A stretch of DNA of 64,000 nt, taken from positions 521,856 through 585,855 of the forward strand of contig NZ_RQHS01000018.1 in the NCBI RefSeq assembly GCF_004770895.1. The letters are read 5' to 3'. Both the position numbers and the translations under genes were made by a program. Shown in pieces: positions 11,379 through 21,394 of this stretch. Under the pieces are notes generated by a model that was not told the origin of the DNA, ran no database searches, and saw only the letters and a program-made list of their open reading frames with translations. Each line of letters opens with the position of its first letter. Within the stretch, counting starts at the first letter, position 1. Source of the stretch: Leptospira dzoumogneensis (GTDB taxonomy: Bacteria; Spirochaetota; Leptospiria; Leptospirales; Leptospiraceae).

Positions 11379-11907
11379 AAGAAAAAACCCGCTTAAGAAG
11401 AGACAAGGTTTTACAATTTTAGAAATGACCTTGGCGTTCGCACTCGCCGCGGGTTGGCTTCTCTACGTACTCATGGTGGTTTCAGAAGGAATCAGACTGA
11501 AAAAAGTGGCGGCTCTTCAGATAGAAGCAACCCACCTCGCAAAAATTAAAATGGCTCAGATAGATTCTGCCACCATTCTACAAGCGGACACTAGTTCGGG
11601 AGATATTCCAGGCTACCAAGACTGGAGATTTACAACAATCATCAAAGAAGAGAATTTAGATCTTCTAAAAATGGCGGGAAAAGACAGCGGCAAAACACCG
11701 GAGGATCTGCTCGGCGGCACAAACTCCAGCATGAACCAACTCATCGCAAAAAGAACAGGTAATAACCAAGGCTCCGCGACCGGCGGACTTATCGCAGTAT
11801 TCCATATTTATGTAACGATAGAATATCCTACGGGCGGAAGAGACAACCAAGGAATTCCGGTAAAAGAACAGTACACGATCGAGACCTATAAGGCGAGGAT
11901 GAACTGA
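11359..11907 (+). CDS. gspI: minor pseudopilin GspI
   Basis: 182 residues with prepilin signal KKRQG/FTILEMTLAFALAAGW (Glu+5 present). In T2SS GspI starts the tip complex with GspJ and GspK. Assignment follows from the signal, the length and the position between gspH and gspJ; the C-terminal domain is diverged and has a Gly/Thr-rich middle loop. Confidence 0.82.
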   Translation: MARVSFKRKNPLKKRQGFTILEMTLAFALAAGWLLYVLMVVSEGIRLKKVAALQIEATHLAKIKMAQIDSATILQADTSSGDIPGYQDWRFTTIIKEENLDLLKMAGKDSGKTPEDLLGGTNSSMNQLIAKRTGNNQGSATGGLIAVFHIYVTIEYPTGGRDNQGIPVKEQYTIETYKARMN

Positions 11908-11908
11908 A

Positions 11909-12604
11909 TTGGGACCTTCTTCACTACATTCAAGATCTATTAAGTTTCTTCGCAAAAGAAGAAGGTCAGGATTTACACTGATCGAATTAACCATCGTCGC
12001 AGCCTTATTGGGCGTTCTACTCGGGATGGTATTCGGGACTTATGCTACTATTTTAAAAGTCACTCGTCCAACTTCAGGCGCAGAAGGTGTGGATAGAGAA
12101 AAAGCGATCTCTGTTATCGAAAATATTAGAAGCACTCTGACCATGGCATTCTATTTCCAAACGGAAAAAAACCTGGTCTTTGTAAGTAGAAAGGGACGCA
12201 AATCGGAAGATGGACCGAGGCACCCAGGCGAAAGTACTAAAGATCATTTTATAGTATTTGCGGCTGTTCATCCTAACTCCGAAGAAGTCGCACTTCCGGA
12301 AGTAAGAGAAGTGGAATATTATCTAAAACAAAAAGACGGAACCGATTATTATAAATTAATGAGAAGAGAAGATGAGATCGTGGATCGTTATCCATTCGTA
12401 GGCGGACAAGAATACGAGCTGCTGGATAATGTAAAATCTCTCTCTTTTAAATTTTCCAAAACAGGAAAAGAATGGGAAGAAGAATGGGATTCCTTCCAAA
12501 GAAAAAGTATCCCTCGTCTTATCCGAATAGAGATCATCGCGAATATGGGAAATAAGGAAAGACGTTTTGAAACTCTTGCATTCCCAGGGATGCTTCTGAA
12601 ATGA
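11909..12604 (+). CDS. gspJ: minor pseudopilin GspJ
   Basis: 231 residues from a TTG start one base after gspI. Prepilin signal RRRSG/FTLIELTIVAALLGV with an unusually long basic leader (about 26 residues before the cleavage Gly). The C-terminal part (VREVEYYLKQKDGTDYYKLMRREDEI; LLDNVKSLSFKF) matches the GspJ pattern. The gene overlaps gspK by an ATGA junction. Confidence 0.87.
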   Translation: MGPSSLHSRSIKFLRKRRRSGFTLIELTIVAALLGVLLGMVFGTYATILKVTRPTSGAEGVDREKAISVIENIRSTLTMAFYFQTEKNLVFVSRKGRKSEDGPRHPGESTKDHFIVFAAVHPNSEEVALPEVREVEYYLKQKDGTDYYKLMRREDEIVDRYPFVGGQEYELLDNVKSLSFKFSKTGKEWEEEWDSFQRKSIPRLIRIEIIANMGNKERRFETLAFPGMLLK

Positions 12605-13731
12605 ATTCGGGTCTTGGTCTAAAAGGCAGAAGATTTTCCAGAAGAAGAGGAGCGATCGTAATGCTCCTAGTCGGAGGAATAGGTGTAGCTGCTCTAACCA
12701 CCACCTTGGATTTTGCGGAAAGATCCATGGCAGAATATAAAATCTCCCAAGGAGAAATGTCCGGCTTCAAGGCTTCTCTTTTAGCAAAGGCCGGTTTCCA
12801 AGGAGCATTGGCGGCGCTCAGAAAAATCCCGGAAGAACAACTGTACCAATCAGGGATAGGCCTAAACCCACCTCCAGTTCCAATGGGAGGAGGATGGATC
12901 TATTATAAGATCCAGGGAGAAGATGGAAAAATTAATTTGAATTCTATCTTCAATGCAGACACAAAAGAGCTGAATTTAAGAAACCAAGAAATGGCCCAAA
13001 GACTTTTGGAACGTTTGGGAATGAAGAAGGACCTTTTCAATCCTGTGGTGGATTGGTTGGACGACGATAGCCAGGGGAATTTCGAAATTTCATATTATGA
13101 AAAACTAACCCCGCCTAGAAAGATCAAGAACGCGTATATGTATTCTCTTTCAGAGCTTACCTCTGTGAAAGGTTTCGATCCTAAAATAGTGTACGGCTCC
13201 CAAAAACCTCCCGACTATGAACAAAAGTATTCCAAGGACTTTATGTCCGACGAAGAAAAAAGCCTGATTGGGGAGTCCGATTTCGTATTGGCAAATAATC
13301 TGACCGCATTTGTTCCATTCCAGAGAAACTACGACGATAGAATCAACTTGAACGCCGCACCGTACTTCGTTTTAATGTCTCTATCCGATTTTATGAACCG
13401 CCAATCAGTTCTTCAGATCATGAAAATGAAGATCAAAAAGGGCGGTTACCTGAAGGAAATTAAGGATCTGGAAACCATCCCAGAATTCCAGGTACCTTCC
13501 GTGGGCGGACTTTCCCTCTACAAAGAATTAGCAGGAGAAGGAACCGACGTTTCCGGCGGAAGGATCAAAACAAAGGGCGAAATATTTCGGATCAGCGCGG
13601 TCGGGGAAGTAGAAAGAAACTATAATAGTAAAAAAAGTTCCGATGTTATGAAAGGACCTAAGATTGTACGTAGGATCACCGGAATTTTTGACCTGACCAA
13701 TAACCTGATGCTATATTATAGAGAAGATTAA
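12601..13731 (+). CDS. gspK: minor pseudopilin GspK
   Basis: 376 residues, the large capping pseudopilin. Leader RRRG/AIVMLLVGGIGVAALT lacks Glu+5, as expected for GspK. The following sequence shows the GspK features YKIQGEDGKINLNSI, VVDWLDDDSQ and a long helix-hairpin-helix alpha domain (RINLNAAPYFVLMSLS). It caps the pseudopilus tip with GspI and GspJ. Stop codon shares one base with the gspL start. Confidence 0.92.
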   Translation: MNSGLGLKGRRFSRRRGAIVMLLVGGIGVAALTTTLDFAERSMAEYKISQGEMSGFKASLLAKAGFQGALAALRKIPEEQLYQSGIGLNPPPVPMGGGWIYYKIQGEDGKINLNSIFNADTKELNLRNQEMAQRLLERLGMKKDLFNPVVDWLDDDSQGNFEISYYEKLTPPRKIKNAYMYSLSELTSVKGFDPKIVYGSQKPPDYEQKYSKDFMSDEEKSLIGESDFVLANNLTAFVPFQRNYDDRINLNAAPYFVLMSLSDFMNRQSVLQIMKMKIKKGGYLKEIKDLETIPEFQVPSVGGLSLYKELAGEGTDVSGGRIKTKGEIFRISAVGEVERNYNSKKSSDVMKGPKIVRRITGIFDLTNNLMLYYRED

Positions 13732-15347
13732 TGTTCTTATACGAAAAGTTTTTAACCGTAGATTACGGTACAAATTCCGTAAAAGGTGTACTGTTCCAAA
13801 GAGTGGCTGGGAACCTGACCCTTCTTAGAGCAGAGACCATGCCCATCTCCAGAATGGAAGAAAGGGAGTATGAGACGAATGTACTTCGTTTCATAAATAC
13901 CTATTTTGCGGAAGAACATGCGATCGTACTTTCACTTTCTCTAGACAAACTTTTTGTAAGAGAGATCTCCATTCCATTAACTACGGAAAAAGCAGTACGA
14001 GAAGTAATCCCTTTCGAGATAGAAAGCAGGGTGCCTTTTCCTATGGAAACCGTAGAAGTATTAGGTTCCGTTTGGAGAATCGATCAGGAAAAGTCGGATG
14101 TAATCACTTACACTTCTCATCATTCGGAGTTCGATACATTAGCCTCTCCTTTTCTGGAATCCAGTCTTGTATTTCGCGGGATCTTCGTGGACTCGGTATG
14201 TTTGGGTTCAGTTATTTCCAAACATTTACATAAAGAGATACAATTCGCAAATGTTGCTCAGCTAGATATTGGCGGCAAAAAATCTATCCTGAACGTGACT
14301 AAAGACGGAAAGATCGCACATACACGTTTTCTTTCCGTGGGTGGAGATACACTAACGGAAGAAATTTCAAAAGCATTAAAGATCCCTAAAGATAAGGCAG
14401 AAGCCTTAAAAACAAGTATCCAATTCGAACCATTCCATACTCCGGAAGATGGTCTGAACTTATTTGCAAAAGAATACAAACTCAAAATTGCAGATATTAA
14501 AAAAGCATTCACCATTGCTCAGGAATTTTTCACATCCTTAAGCGAAGAAGTCCGCAGAAGTTTCCTTTCCTTAGAAGAAACGGAAAGGCCGGAAGCCGTT
14601 TATCTTTCGGGAGAAGGAAGTAAGGTCAGAGATCTGGAATCCTTTTTAGGAGAAAATCTTGGGATCCAAGCCAGAAGATATGATTTCTTAAGCGCAGATC
14701 CCGATAGATTCGCTACCTGCTATGGGATGGCTTACCATCTGATCCAATCTAAAAAAGCCAAAATAGATTTTTTAGAAACTCCTTACGTAAAAAGGTTAAA
14801 CAAGAATTTATTTGATATAAGTATATTCAAACCTCATATTATTTTAAGTTCCGTTTCTTTTGTACTTTTGATAGGAGTATTTTTCTTAGGAATTATATCC
14901 GATAAAAGAAAACTTGCCGCTGCCAATAAGATCCTAGCTGAAAAAGTAAAATCCAGCACCGGCTCAAGCGTTCCTTCTAATAGAGATCCTATAGAATTCG
15001 CAAAAAGTTTAAGAGACGGTGCGGAAAGAAAAACGGAACTTTATAGAAAGTATCTTTCCAAGCCAAGTGTATTAGACGTACTACATGAAATTTCTTTAAA
15101 GTTTCCTGATCCGGGAATGCAACCTTTCTTATTCCAAAGTATCACTTATGATAATGGTTCAGTATCCATCCAAGGTGCAGTAAACGAGATCTCGGAAATC
15201 GGAAAAGTGCAGGACTCTTTGGCCCGTTCTCCCATGTTCAAAAACGTAAAATTAGATAGTAACCGTCCAAACTTCGGACTCAAAACATTTAAAGTCTCCT
15301 TTGTGATCAAAATGGAGGTGACCTCTAAAATCGAAGAAAACGATTAA
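13731..15347 (+). CDS. gspL: type II secretion protein GspL (PilM-like fusion)
   Basis: 538 residues. The N-terminal cytoplasmic part is an actin-like/PilM-type domain (FLTVDYGTNSVKGVLFQR; VAQLDIGGKKSILNVTKDGK; GEGSKVRDLESFLGENLGI). One membrane helix (about 365-385) leads to a periplasmic ferredoxin-like domain (SVSIQGAVNEISEIGKVQDSL), the PilN/GspL arrangement. GspL anchors GspE to the platform. It is longer than proteobacterial GspL because the actin-like domain is complete. Confidence 0.88.
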   Translation: MFLYEKFLTVDYGTNSVKGVLFQRVAGNLTLLRAETMPISRMEEREYETNVLRFINTYFAEEHAIVLSLSLDKLFVREISIPLTTEKAVREVIPFEIESRVPFPMETVEVLGSVWRIDQEKSDVITYTSHHSEFDTLASPFLESSLVFRGIFVDSVCLGSVISKHLHKEIQFANVAQLDIGGKKSILNVTKDGKIAHTRFLSVGGDTLTEEISKALKIPKDKAEALKTSIQFEPFHTPEDGLNLFAKEYKLKIADIKKAFTIAQEFFTSLSEEVRRSFLSLEETERPEAVYLSGEGSKVRDLESFLGENLGIQARRYDFLSADPDRFATCYGMAYHLIQSKKAKIDFLETPYVKRLNKNLFDISIFKPHIILSSVSFVLLIGVFFLGIISDKRKLAAANKILAEKVKSSTGSSVPSNRDPIEFAKSLRDGAERKTELYRKYLSKPSVLDVLHEISLKFPDPGMQPFLFQSITYDNGSVSIQGAVNEISEIGKVQDSLARSPMFKNVKLDSNRPNFGLKTFKVSFVIKMEVTSKIEEND

Positions 15348-15359
15348 GAGGGATCGTCT

Positions 15360-15890
15360 ATGTGGCAAAAATTACAACCTAGGGAAAAACTTTTATTAGT
15401 CATCGCTGCGGGACTTATTTTGGTCCTGCTGATATTCTTGGTAGTCCGTAAAATTTACAGGCTCAGAACCGATCTTTCCGAAACGGTAAATAATACACCT
15501 GGACTCGTTGCACAATTGGACAAAACGATCTCAGATTATTTATTTTTCAGATCCCTGGAGAATGTGAACACGGGCGAGAACGATCAGAGTGCGTTTGCGG
15601 CAAAGCTGGAAAGGATCTTTTCAGATAATGGAGTAAAGGATAGAATTTCCACAATGAGGCCTATCCCTGCAAAAGCGATCGACAAAGGAAAATACCAGGT
15701 AATCGTTTTCGAGGTGAATTTAAGAGGTGTTCCTCTGGAAAACGTTATGTCCGTATTATATGATATAGATAAGGGCAATAAGGTAAATGCAAGAGTGGAA
15801 TATTTCCAAACCAATAAACCTTACCAAGACAAAAATACCTACGACGTGAACATGAAAATTGCGGCCTATAGTGTCGCTCCCGGAAAATAA
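15360..15890 (+). CDS. gspM: type II secretion protein GspM
   Basis: 176 residues with the standard GspM opening LQPREKLLLVIAAGLILVLLIFLVV, where a short cytoplasmic stub leads to one membrane helix, then a periplasmic ferredoxin-like fold (FEVNLRGVPLENVMSVLYDID). It partners GspL in the platform. Position between gspL and gspN supports the call. Confidence 0.86.
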   Translation: MWQKLQPREKLLLVIAAGLILVLLIFLVVRKIYRLRTDLSETVNNTPGLVAQLDKTISDYLFFRSLENVNTGENDQSAFAAKLERIFSDNGVKDRISTMRPIPAKAIDKGKYQVIVFEVNLRGVPLENVMSVLYDIDKGNKVNARVEYFQTNKPYQDKNTYDVNMKIAAYSVAPGK

Positions 15891-15891
15891 G

Positions 15892-16839
15892 ATGGCTCGC
15901 GCAAAAAAGATAGAAATAGAAGAAGAGGAAGAACTAATCTCCAACGAAGAAGAAGAATTTCTCACGATGGAATTGGAGGAGCTACCTCCGGAAGAAGAGG
16001 AAGATACTCCTAGATTCTCTCTCAAACAAAAACTCATATTGATCGGAAGCGGGACCAGTTCCTTCCTTCTATTTTTGATCCTATTATTCCCTTACGAAAA
16101 TATAGTCCGACAATTCATGTCTTCCTCCGGACAACCAAGCAGCGTATTTTTTAACGAATTATCAGTTTCAGTTCTGCTCGGAAAAGTTTCCGTAAAATCA
16201 ATGGAGATCATGGGCCAAACATTTAAGATCAGGTCTAAGGATGCTCAGATCAAGGCAGGACTTTTTTCCTTATTAAGAAAAAAAGTAAACGGAGATTTCG
16301 AAATTGAAGAATTGGAACTAGACTACGACGGCCAAACCCTTGGAAACATAGGGGAGTTAGAAGGCCACTTACAGTTGGATTCTTTGTCGGTCCCGGCCAG
16401 CAGATTCGGCGGAGCATTCTCCCTCAAAATGCCGGAAGGAAAATTCGGATCCTTTCCGAACCTTCCTGAAATTCCTTTTATAGGAAAAATAGAGAACTTT
16501 TTCATCAATAAGATACTCATCACTTCCAGAATCGACCAAGGAATGGTAGAGTTCGAAGAATTTATCATAGATACATCCGTTGCAAGATTGGATCTTCACG
16601 GAAACTTGAGACTTTCGGATTCACTTCCCAGTTCTCAATTGAACTTAAGAGTTTGTTTCGAGTTAGAAAGAAATTTTGCCTCTGCTGCAGAAAACCAGAT
16701 CATTGTAGGTGCATTGGATCTTTTAGAAAAGGGCGGAAGTGGAAAATGTATCCCGATCACCGGAACTTTCCAAAGACCTGAATTTAAGATCCCAGGCTTA
16801 AACGCTCCGGCAGGTTTACCTGGTAGCCCAGCTCCTTAA
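15892..16839 (+). CDS. gspN: type II secretion protein GspN
   Basis: 315 residues from ATG 15892, one base after gspM; an in-frame upstream start overlaps gspM and is less likely. The N-terminus is strikingly acidic (EEEEELISNEEEEFLTMELE), then a membrane helix (LILIGSGTSSFLLFLILLF) and an AsmA/GspN-like periplasmic domain (LELDYDGQTLGNIGELEGHL; LDLHGNLRLSD). Last gene of the operon, ended by the terminator at 16932. Confidence 0.78.
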   Translation: MARAKKIEIEEEEELISNEEEEFLTMELEELPPEEEEDTPRFSLKQKLILIGSGTSSFLLFLILLFPYENIVRQFMSSSGQPSSVFFNELSVSVLLGKVSVKSMEIMGQTFKIRSKDAQIKAGLFSLLRKKVNGDFEIEELELDYDGQTLGNIGELEGHLQLDSLSVPASRFGGAFSLKMPEGKFGSFPNLPEIPFIGKIENFFINKILITSRIDQGMVEFEEFIIDTSVARLDLHGNLRLSDSLPSSQLNLRVCFELERNFASAAENQIIVGALDLLEKGGSGKCIPITGTFQRPEFKIPGLNAPAGLPGSPAP

Positions 16840-16931
16840 AGAATATACATTTTAGAAATTTCTAAATTTTTCTCAGGCCAAGCCAATTCCGCCAAAATCC
16901 GCAAGAGTAGGGGGTAGGGATCTAAGGCATA

Positions 16932-16968
16932 AAAAAACCTCAGATGTAAAACACCTGAGGTTTTTTAT
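16932..16968. terminator. bidirectional terminator between gspN and nrdJ
   Basis: AAAAAACCTCAG (16932-16943) is a perfect inverted match to CTGAGGTTTTTT (16955-16966). A runs on one side and T runs on the other let it end both the plus-strand secretion operon and the minus-strand nrdJ transcript. Confidence 0.88.
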
Positions 16969-16996
16969 TATCCGAGAGAACTCTTGGTCTATTAGA

Positions 16997-19900
16997 TCAA
17001 GAGCATCCAGTAGTCGCCCCGCAGGACATACATTTCAAACAAGAACCGTTTCTTACCATCTCGAAAGATCCACATTCTGTACAGGAATCTCCAGTATAAC
17101 CTTTGATCCTTGCCATTTTGATCTCTTCCATAAGAGCAATCCCTGAAGTAGGCTTCTCCTTGATCATCATCTGAGAATAGGAAATTGTTTCCGGCTCGGA
17201 AGCAGGAGCAGTTTCCACTACCGCAGAAGCTGTAGGTTGCGAAACAGGCGCCTTAGGCTGGATGGACTCAGAAGATTTTCTGGATCCGATCTCGTCTCCT
17301 CTAAGATCTTCCGGTGCTACTTGACCAAGATCATATCTTCCGAGGTAGGTGATTGCCAATTCTCTGAAGATGAAATCGATTACGGAAGTACTCATTTTGA
17401 TATGTTTGTTTCCGGTTACGATACCATTCGGCTCGAATTTGAAGAATGTGAATGCGTCCACAAACTCTTCTAATGGAACCCCATGTTGTAGACCTAAAGA
17501 TACTGAAATCGCGAATGCATTCATCAAACTTCTGAATGCTGCGCCTTCTTTGTGCATATCCACGAAGATCTCTCCGAGTTGTCCGTCTTCGTATTCACCG
17601 GTTCTTAAATAAACTTTGTGACCGCCAACGACCGCTTTTTGAGTATAACCGGCTCTTCTGTTAGGAAGTTTACGTCTATGAGAGATATACTTATAAACGA
17701 TCTTTTCCGCAAACTGAGAAGGATCTTTAGCAACTGCAGCTTCTGCGATCTCTTCTTGTTCCTCTAACTCGATTCCGTTTAGAAGTTCGAGAACAGAGTT
17801 CAAAGGTTGAGAAAGTTTAGATCCGTCGCGGTACAGAGCATTCGCTTTTACCATCATCTTCCAAGAGATATAGTAAGCGTTTTTAATATCTTCGATCGTT
17901 GCATCTTCCGGAAGGTTGATCGTCTTGGAGATCGCACCGCTGATAAAAGGCTGAGCAGCAGCCATAGTGCGGATATGGGACTCATAGGAAAGATAACGTT
18001 TTCCGTATTTACCGCACTTGTTCGCACAATCGAATACAGGATAATCTTTCTCTTTTAAGTAAGGAGCGTTCTCGATGGTCATTGTTCCACAAACATAATC
18101 GTTTGCTTTATTGATCTCATCTTTAGAGAAACCTAAATGCTCGAGAAGATTGAATGTGAAAGAATCGTAAGTTTCTTTTGCAATACCAAGGTTCTTTTGT
18201 AAGAAATTCTCACCTAAGTTGAACTTATTGAATGCAAAATTGATATCGAACGCGTAAGGAAGAGAAGATTCTACTTTTTCCAAGATCTCATTCGTGAAAC
18301 CTTTCTCTTTCAGGCTTTGGGTATTGATTACAGGAGCTCCGTTTAAGGTAGCATGTCCCTTACAATAGTTTACGATAGATTCAATCTCGGACGGGGAGTA
18401 TCCCAATTTGCGAAGAGCCAAAGGAACGGATTGGTTGATAATTTTAAAATAACCGCCACCCGCTAATTTTTTGAATTTCACTAACGCGAAATCAGGCTCG
18501 ATACCGGTAGTATCACAATCCATTACAAGACCGATGGTCCCGGTAGGAGCAATCACTGTAACTTGTGCGTTTCTATATCCGTGAGCTTCTCCCAAAGAAA
18601 CCGCTTTGTCAGAATCTTCCTGAGCAGCTTTTAAAAGGTAAGAAGGGCAGTATGCAGGATCAATTCCTACAGGAGTGATAGTCAGACCTTCGTAATCTTC
18701 GGAAGGAACATTATAGGCCGCTCTCTTATGGTTTCTTAGAACTCTAAGCATATGCTTTTTGTTCTTCTCATAACCAGGGAATGGTCCGAGTTCCTTCGAC
18801 ATTTCCGCAGAAGTAGCATAAGCAGTCATATGCATAACGGAAGTGATTGCACCGGTGATCGCCATTGCTTCTTTAGAATCATAAGGAATTCCCATGATCA
18901 TCAATGCAGAACCAAGGTTTGCATATCCTAATCCAAGAGTTCTGAACTTATAAGAAAGTTCTGCGATCTCTCTGGAAGGGAATTGAGCCATAGTCACAGA
19001 GATCTCAAGGATGATTGTCCAGAGACGGCAAAGATAACGGAAACTTTCTACATCAAAAACCAGAGTTTCAGGATCTACAAATTTCTGTAAGTTCGCAGAA
19101 GCCAGGTTACATGCAGTATTGTCCAAGAACATATACTCTGAACATGGGTTGGAAGCATTGATGTTTCCGTCTTCAGGACAAGTATGCCATTCATTGATGG
19201 TAGTATGATACTGAGTTCCAGGGTCCGCAGAAGACCAAGCTGCAAAAGAAATTCTGTCCCAAAGATCTCTTGCTCTGATGGTTTTTGCAGGTTTAGCGGC
19301 CCTTTTTTCTTTGAGAGCTTTTTCTTTTTCGGTTCTATTATATAAATGCCAAGGAAGATCTTGTTCTACAGCATTCATGAACTCATTCGGAAGACGAACC
19401 GAGTTATTGCTGTTCTGTCCGGAAACAGTATTATATGCTTCTGATTGCCAGTCGGTGGTCAATTCTTCGAAAATAAGTTCTTTATAACCTTGTCTCGCAA
19501 GATCGATCACTCTCTTGATATAATTATCAGGGATTAAAACTTTCTTAGCTTCTACGATCGCCCTTTTAAGAGCGGAGTTCTTTTTAGGTTCGAAACGATC
19601 CTCTCCCTCCATCTCGTAACAAGCTTTCATGATCGCATTTAGATGTCTGTTGTTCAGAATGGATCCGGTCACAAGAGAAGCTACTTTTTTCTCTTCTTCT
19701 ACTTTCCAATCTACGAAACGATCTATATCCGGATGATCTACATCCAAACATACCATTTTAGCAGCACGACGAGTGGTTCCACCGGATTTGATCGCGCCTG
19801 CAGCACGGTCTCCGATCTTCAAGAAACTCATTAAACCGGAACTTTTTCCACCACCGGAAAGGGATTCGTTTTCCGCCCTCAGGTTGGAGAAGTTGGTTCC

Positions 19901-20593
19901 GGTTCCGGAACCGTATTTGAATAGGCGAGCCTCACGGACCCAAAGATCCATGATACCACCTTCATTCACTAAATCATCATCCACACTTTGGATAAAACAT
20001 GCATGAGGTTGTGGATGTTCATATGCGGAAGAAGATTTTACCAATTTTCCACTGGTAGGATCCACATAAAAATGTCCTTGGGACTTACCGTCGATCCCGT
20101 ACGCCCAATGTAATCCAGTATTGAACCATTGAGGGGAGTTAGGAGCCGCCATTTGAGAAGCCAGCATGAAAGAGACTTCTTCATAGAAAGTTTTAGCACT
20201 TTCTTCGTCTGAAAAATAACCGTATTTATATCCCCAATAGGTCCAGCAGCCCGCTAAACGATGGAAAACTTCCTGTGCAGAAGCCTCTCCACCAAAACGA
20301 TCTTCCGCTTTTAAAGAAGAAAGTTTTTCAGTGTCCGGTTCAGAGCGCTGTAACCATTCTGGAATGCCTTTTTCATCTACTTTTTTTAAGTATTTTGGCA
20401 CTCCTTTGCGTCTGAAATACTTCTGGGCAAGAATATCTACTGCAACTTGAGACCACTGGTCTGGAACAAGAATGTCCTTAGCTTCGAAAACAACGGATCC
20501 GTCAGGGTTAGAGATCTTAGAATTCCTCTTAACCCAGTTTAGGTCCTTAGAAAATCCCTTCTCGGGTGAAGTGAAATGTTTATTTAGCTTCAT
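16997..20593 (-). CDS. nrdJ: adenosylcobalamin-dependent (class II) ribonucleotide reductase
   Basis: 1198 residues, typical for long class II enzymes. ATG at 20593 is preceded by AAGGAG at good spacing, so I prefer it to the in-frame start nine codons upstream. It reduces ribonucleotides to deoxyribonucleotides with a B12 radical. The active-site segment [18 protein letters not shown] lies near 19130, the phosphate-binding [20 protein letters not shown] near 18530, and a C-terminal Cys-rich tail (CTECGSFEM...CLKCMSCG, 17000-17080) that carries redox cysteines or zinc. It makes dNTP synthesis independent of oxygen but dependent on cobalamin. A candidate NrdR box lies upstream. Confidence 0.95.
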   Translation of the reverse strand: MKLNKHFTSPEKGFSKDLNWVKRNSKISNPDGSVVFEAKDILVPDQWSQVAVDILAQKYFRRKGVPKYLKKVDEKGIPEWLQRSEPDTEKLSSLKAEDRFGGEASAQEVFHRLAGCWTYWGYKYGYFSDEESAKTFYEEVSFMLASQMAAPNSPQWFNTGLHWAYGIDGKSQGHFYVDPTSGKLVKSSSAYEHPQPHACFIQSVDDDLVNEGGIMDLWVREARLFKYGSGTGTNFSNLRAENESLSGGGKSSGLMSFLKIGDRAAGAIKSGGTTRRAAKMVCLDVDHPDIDRFVDWKVEEEKKVASLVTGSILNNRHLNAIMKACYEMEGEDRFEPKKNSALKRAIVEAKKVLIPDNYIKRVIDLARQGYKELIFEELTTDWQSEAYNTVSGQNSNNSVRLPNEFMNAVEQDLPWHLYNRTEKEKALKEKRAAKPAKTIRARDLWDRISFAAWSSADPGTQYHTTINEWHTCPEDGNINASNPCSEYMFLDNTACNLASANLQKFVDPETLVFDVESFRYLCRLWTIILEISVTMAQFPSREIAELSYKFRTLGLGYANLGSALMIMGIPYDSKEAMAITGAITSVMHMTAYATSAEMSKELGPFPGYEKNKKHMLRVLRNHKRAAYNVPSEDYEGLTITPVGIDPAYCPSYLLKAAQEDSDKAVSLGEAHGYRNAQVTVIAPTGTIGLVMDCDTTGIEPDFALVKFKKLAGGGYFKIINQSVPLALRKLGYSPSEIESIVNYCKGHATLNGAPVINTQSLKEKGFTNEILEKVESSLPYAFDINFAFNKFNLGENFLQKNLGIAKETYDSFTFNLLEHLGFSKDEINKANDYVCGTMTIENAPYLKEKDYPVFDCANKCGKYGKRYLSYESHIRTMAAAQPFISGAISKTINLPEDATIEDIKNAYYISWKMMVKANALYRDGSKLSQPLNSVLELLNGIELEEQEEIAEAAVAKDPSQFAEKIVYKYISHRRKLPNRRAGYTQKAVVGGHKVYLRTGEYEDGQLGEIFVDMHKEGAAFRSLMNAFAISVSLGLQHGVPLEEFVDAFTFFKFEPNGIVTGNKHIKMSTSVIDFIFRELAITYLGRYDLGQVAPEDLRGDEIGSRKSSESIQPKAPVSQPTASAVVETAPASEPETISYSQMMIKEKPTSGIALMEEIKMARIKGYTGDSCTECGSFEMVRNGSCLKCMSCGATTGCS

Positions 20594-20614
20594 AGCATTC
20601 TCCTTATGAAACTC

Positions 20615-20630
20615 CGGCAAAATATAGTGC
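20615..20630 (-). promoter_or_regulatory. candidate NrdR box upstream of nrdJ
   Basis: On the plus strand CGGCAAAATATAGTGC matches the central part of the 16-base NrdR box consensus (C-w-A-t-A-T-a-T-w-G-t-g) at all but one core position. It lies 22 bases before the nrdJ start. NrdR boxes normally occur in pairs about 31 bases apart; a possible partner near 20646-20661 (CACGCTACTATAGCTT) is weak, so this is tentative. Confidence 0.35.
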
Positions 20631-20805
20631 GTTTTTGGATTATGTCACGCTACTATAGCTTTCAAATTTTCCCATAGTACTTTTTCCAAAAGCTGTTCGG
20701 TTTTCGCCGGAAAATTGTATGTAGATCCGATCAGAAAATACCTATGTCTCGAAGATTTTTCATTGCCAGCCTGCCTCATTTCTAAAAACTGGATTCTGCT
20801 ACCAG

Positions 20806-20885
<80 letters not shown>

Positions 20886-21358
20886 ATCTTTTCCTTTCCT
20901 TCCAATCTTACCAAATTTCGGTATATTTACGATCTTATTAATAGACCCCGTAGATCCACATTTGTTTAGTCTTTTTAATAGAATTCTCGTTATTTTTAGA
21001 AAAATCTAAATAGGAAGGGGAAGGGGACAGGAGCACTCACGCAGAGGCTTCTTACATGATTTCCAAACTCTCTCTGCGGCTTCGCGTCTCTGCGTGAGTC
21101 AAAAATTGAAATAGCTACAAATTTGCACGCAGAGGCCCAAAGTCGCGGAGAAGAAGTCTATAAATCGTGTAAAAGAAAACTCTGTGTGCTCCGTGTTCTC
21201 GGTGCGAAACTTTTAAACCTTTTTGGGTTCACACAGAGACACAAAGTCACGGAGTTTTTTATATAACAACGGATAGAATATAAAGATTTCCCTTATATAA
21301 GGGTCTGATAAGAATTTTTCCGTTCATCATACCTAGATACACTTTCATCCCAAACTCA
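20886..21358. repeat. dispersed-repeat intergenic region
   Basis: No credible gene. The stretch carries several degraded copies of a CACGGAG/CACAGAG word family on both strands: a perfect 12-base inverted repeat ACTCACGCAGAG (21035-21046) with CTCTGCGTGAGT (21088-21099), then CACGCAGAGGC (21125), CTCTGTGTGCTCCGTG (21180) and CACAGAGACACAAAGTCACGGAG in parts near 21230-21255. A related fragment lies after hslU at 42001-42055. It looks like a decayed miniature or REP-like element. Confidence 0.6.
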
Positions 21359-21387
21359 TTGCATAGGGTCCGGAAACCTAGTATTTT
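21359..21387 (+). promoter_or_regulatory. sigma-70-like promoter of first M19 module
   Basis: TTGCAT (21359-21364), 17 bases, then TATTTT (21382-21387). The ATG at 21395 is only eight bases past the -10 box and no Shine-Dalgarno is present, which predicts a leaderless or nearly leaderless transcript. The second module has the same arrangement. Confidence 0.5.
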
Positions 21388-21394
21388 CCTTCCT

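Noticed and set aside
20886..21358. CRISPR array
   Set aside because: Repeat units are short, degenerate, in both orientations and irregularly spaced, and no cas genes are near.
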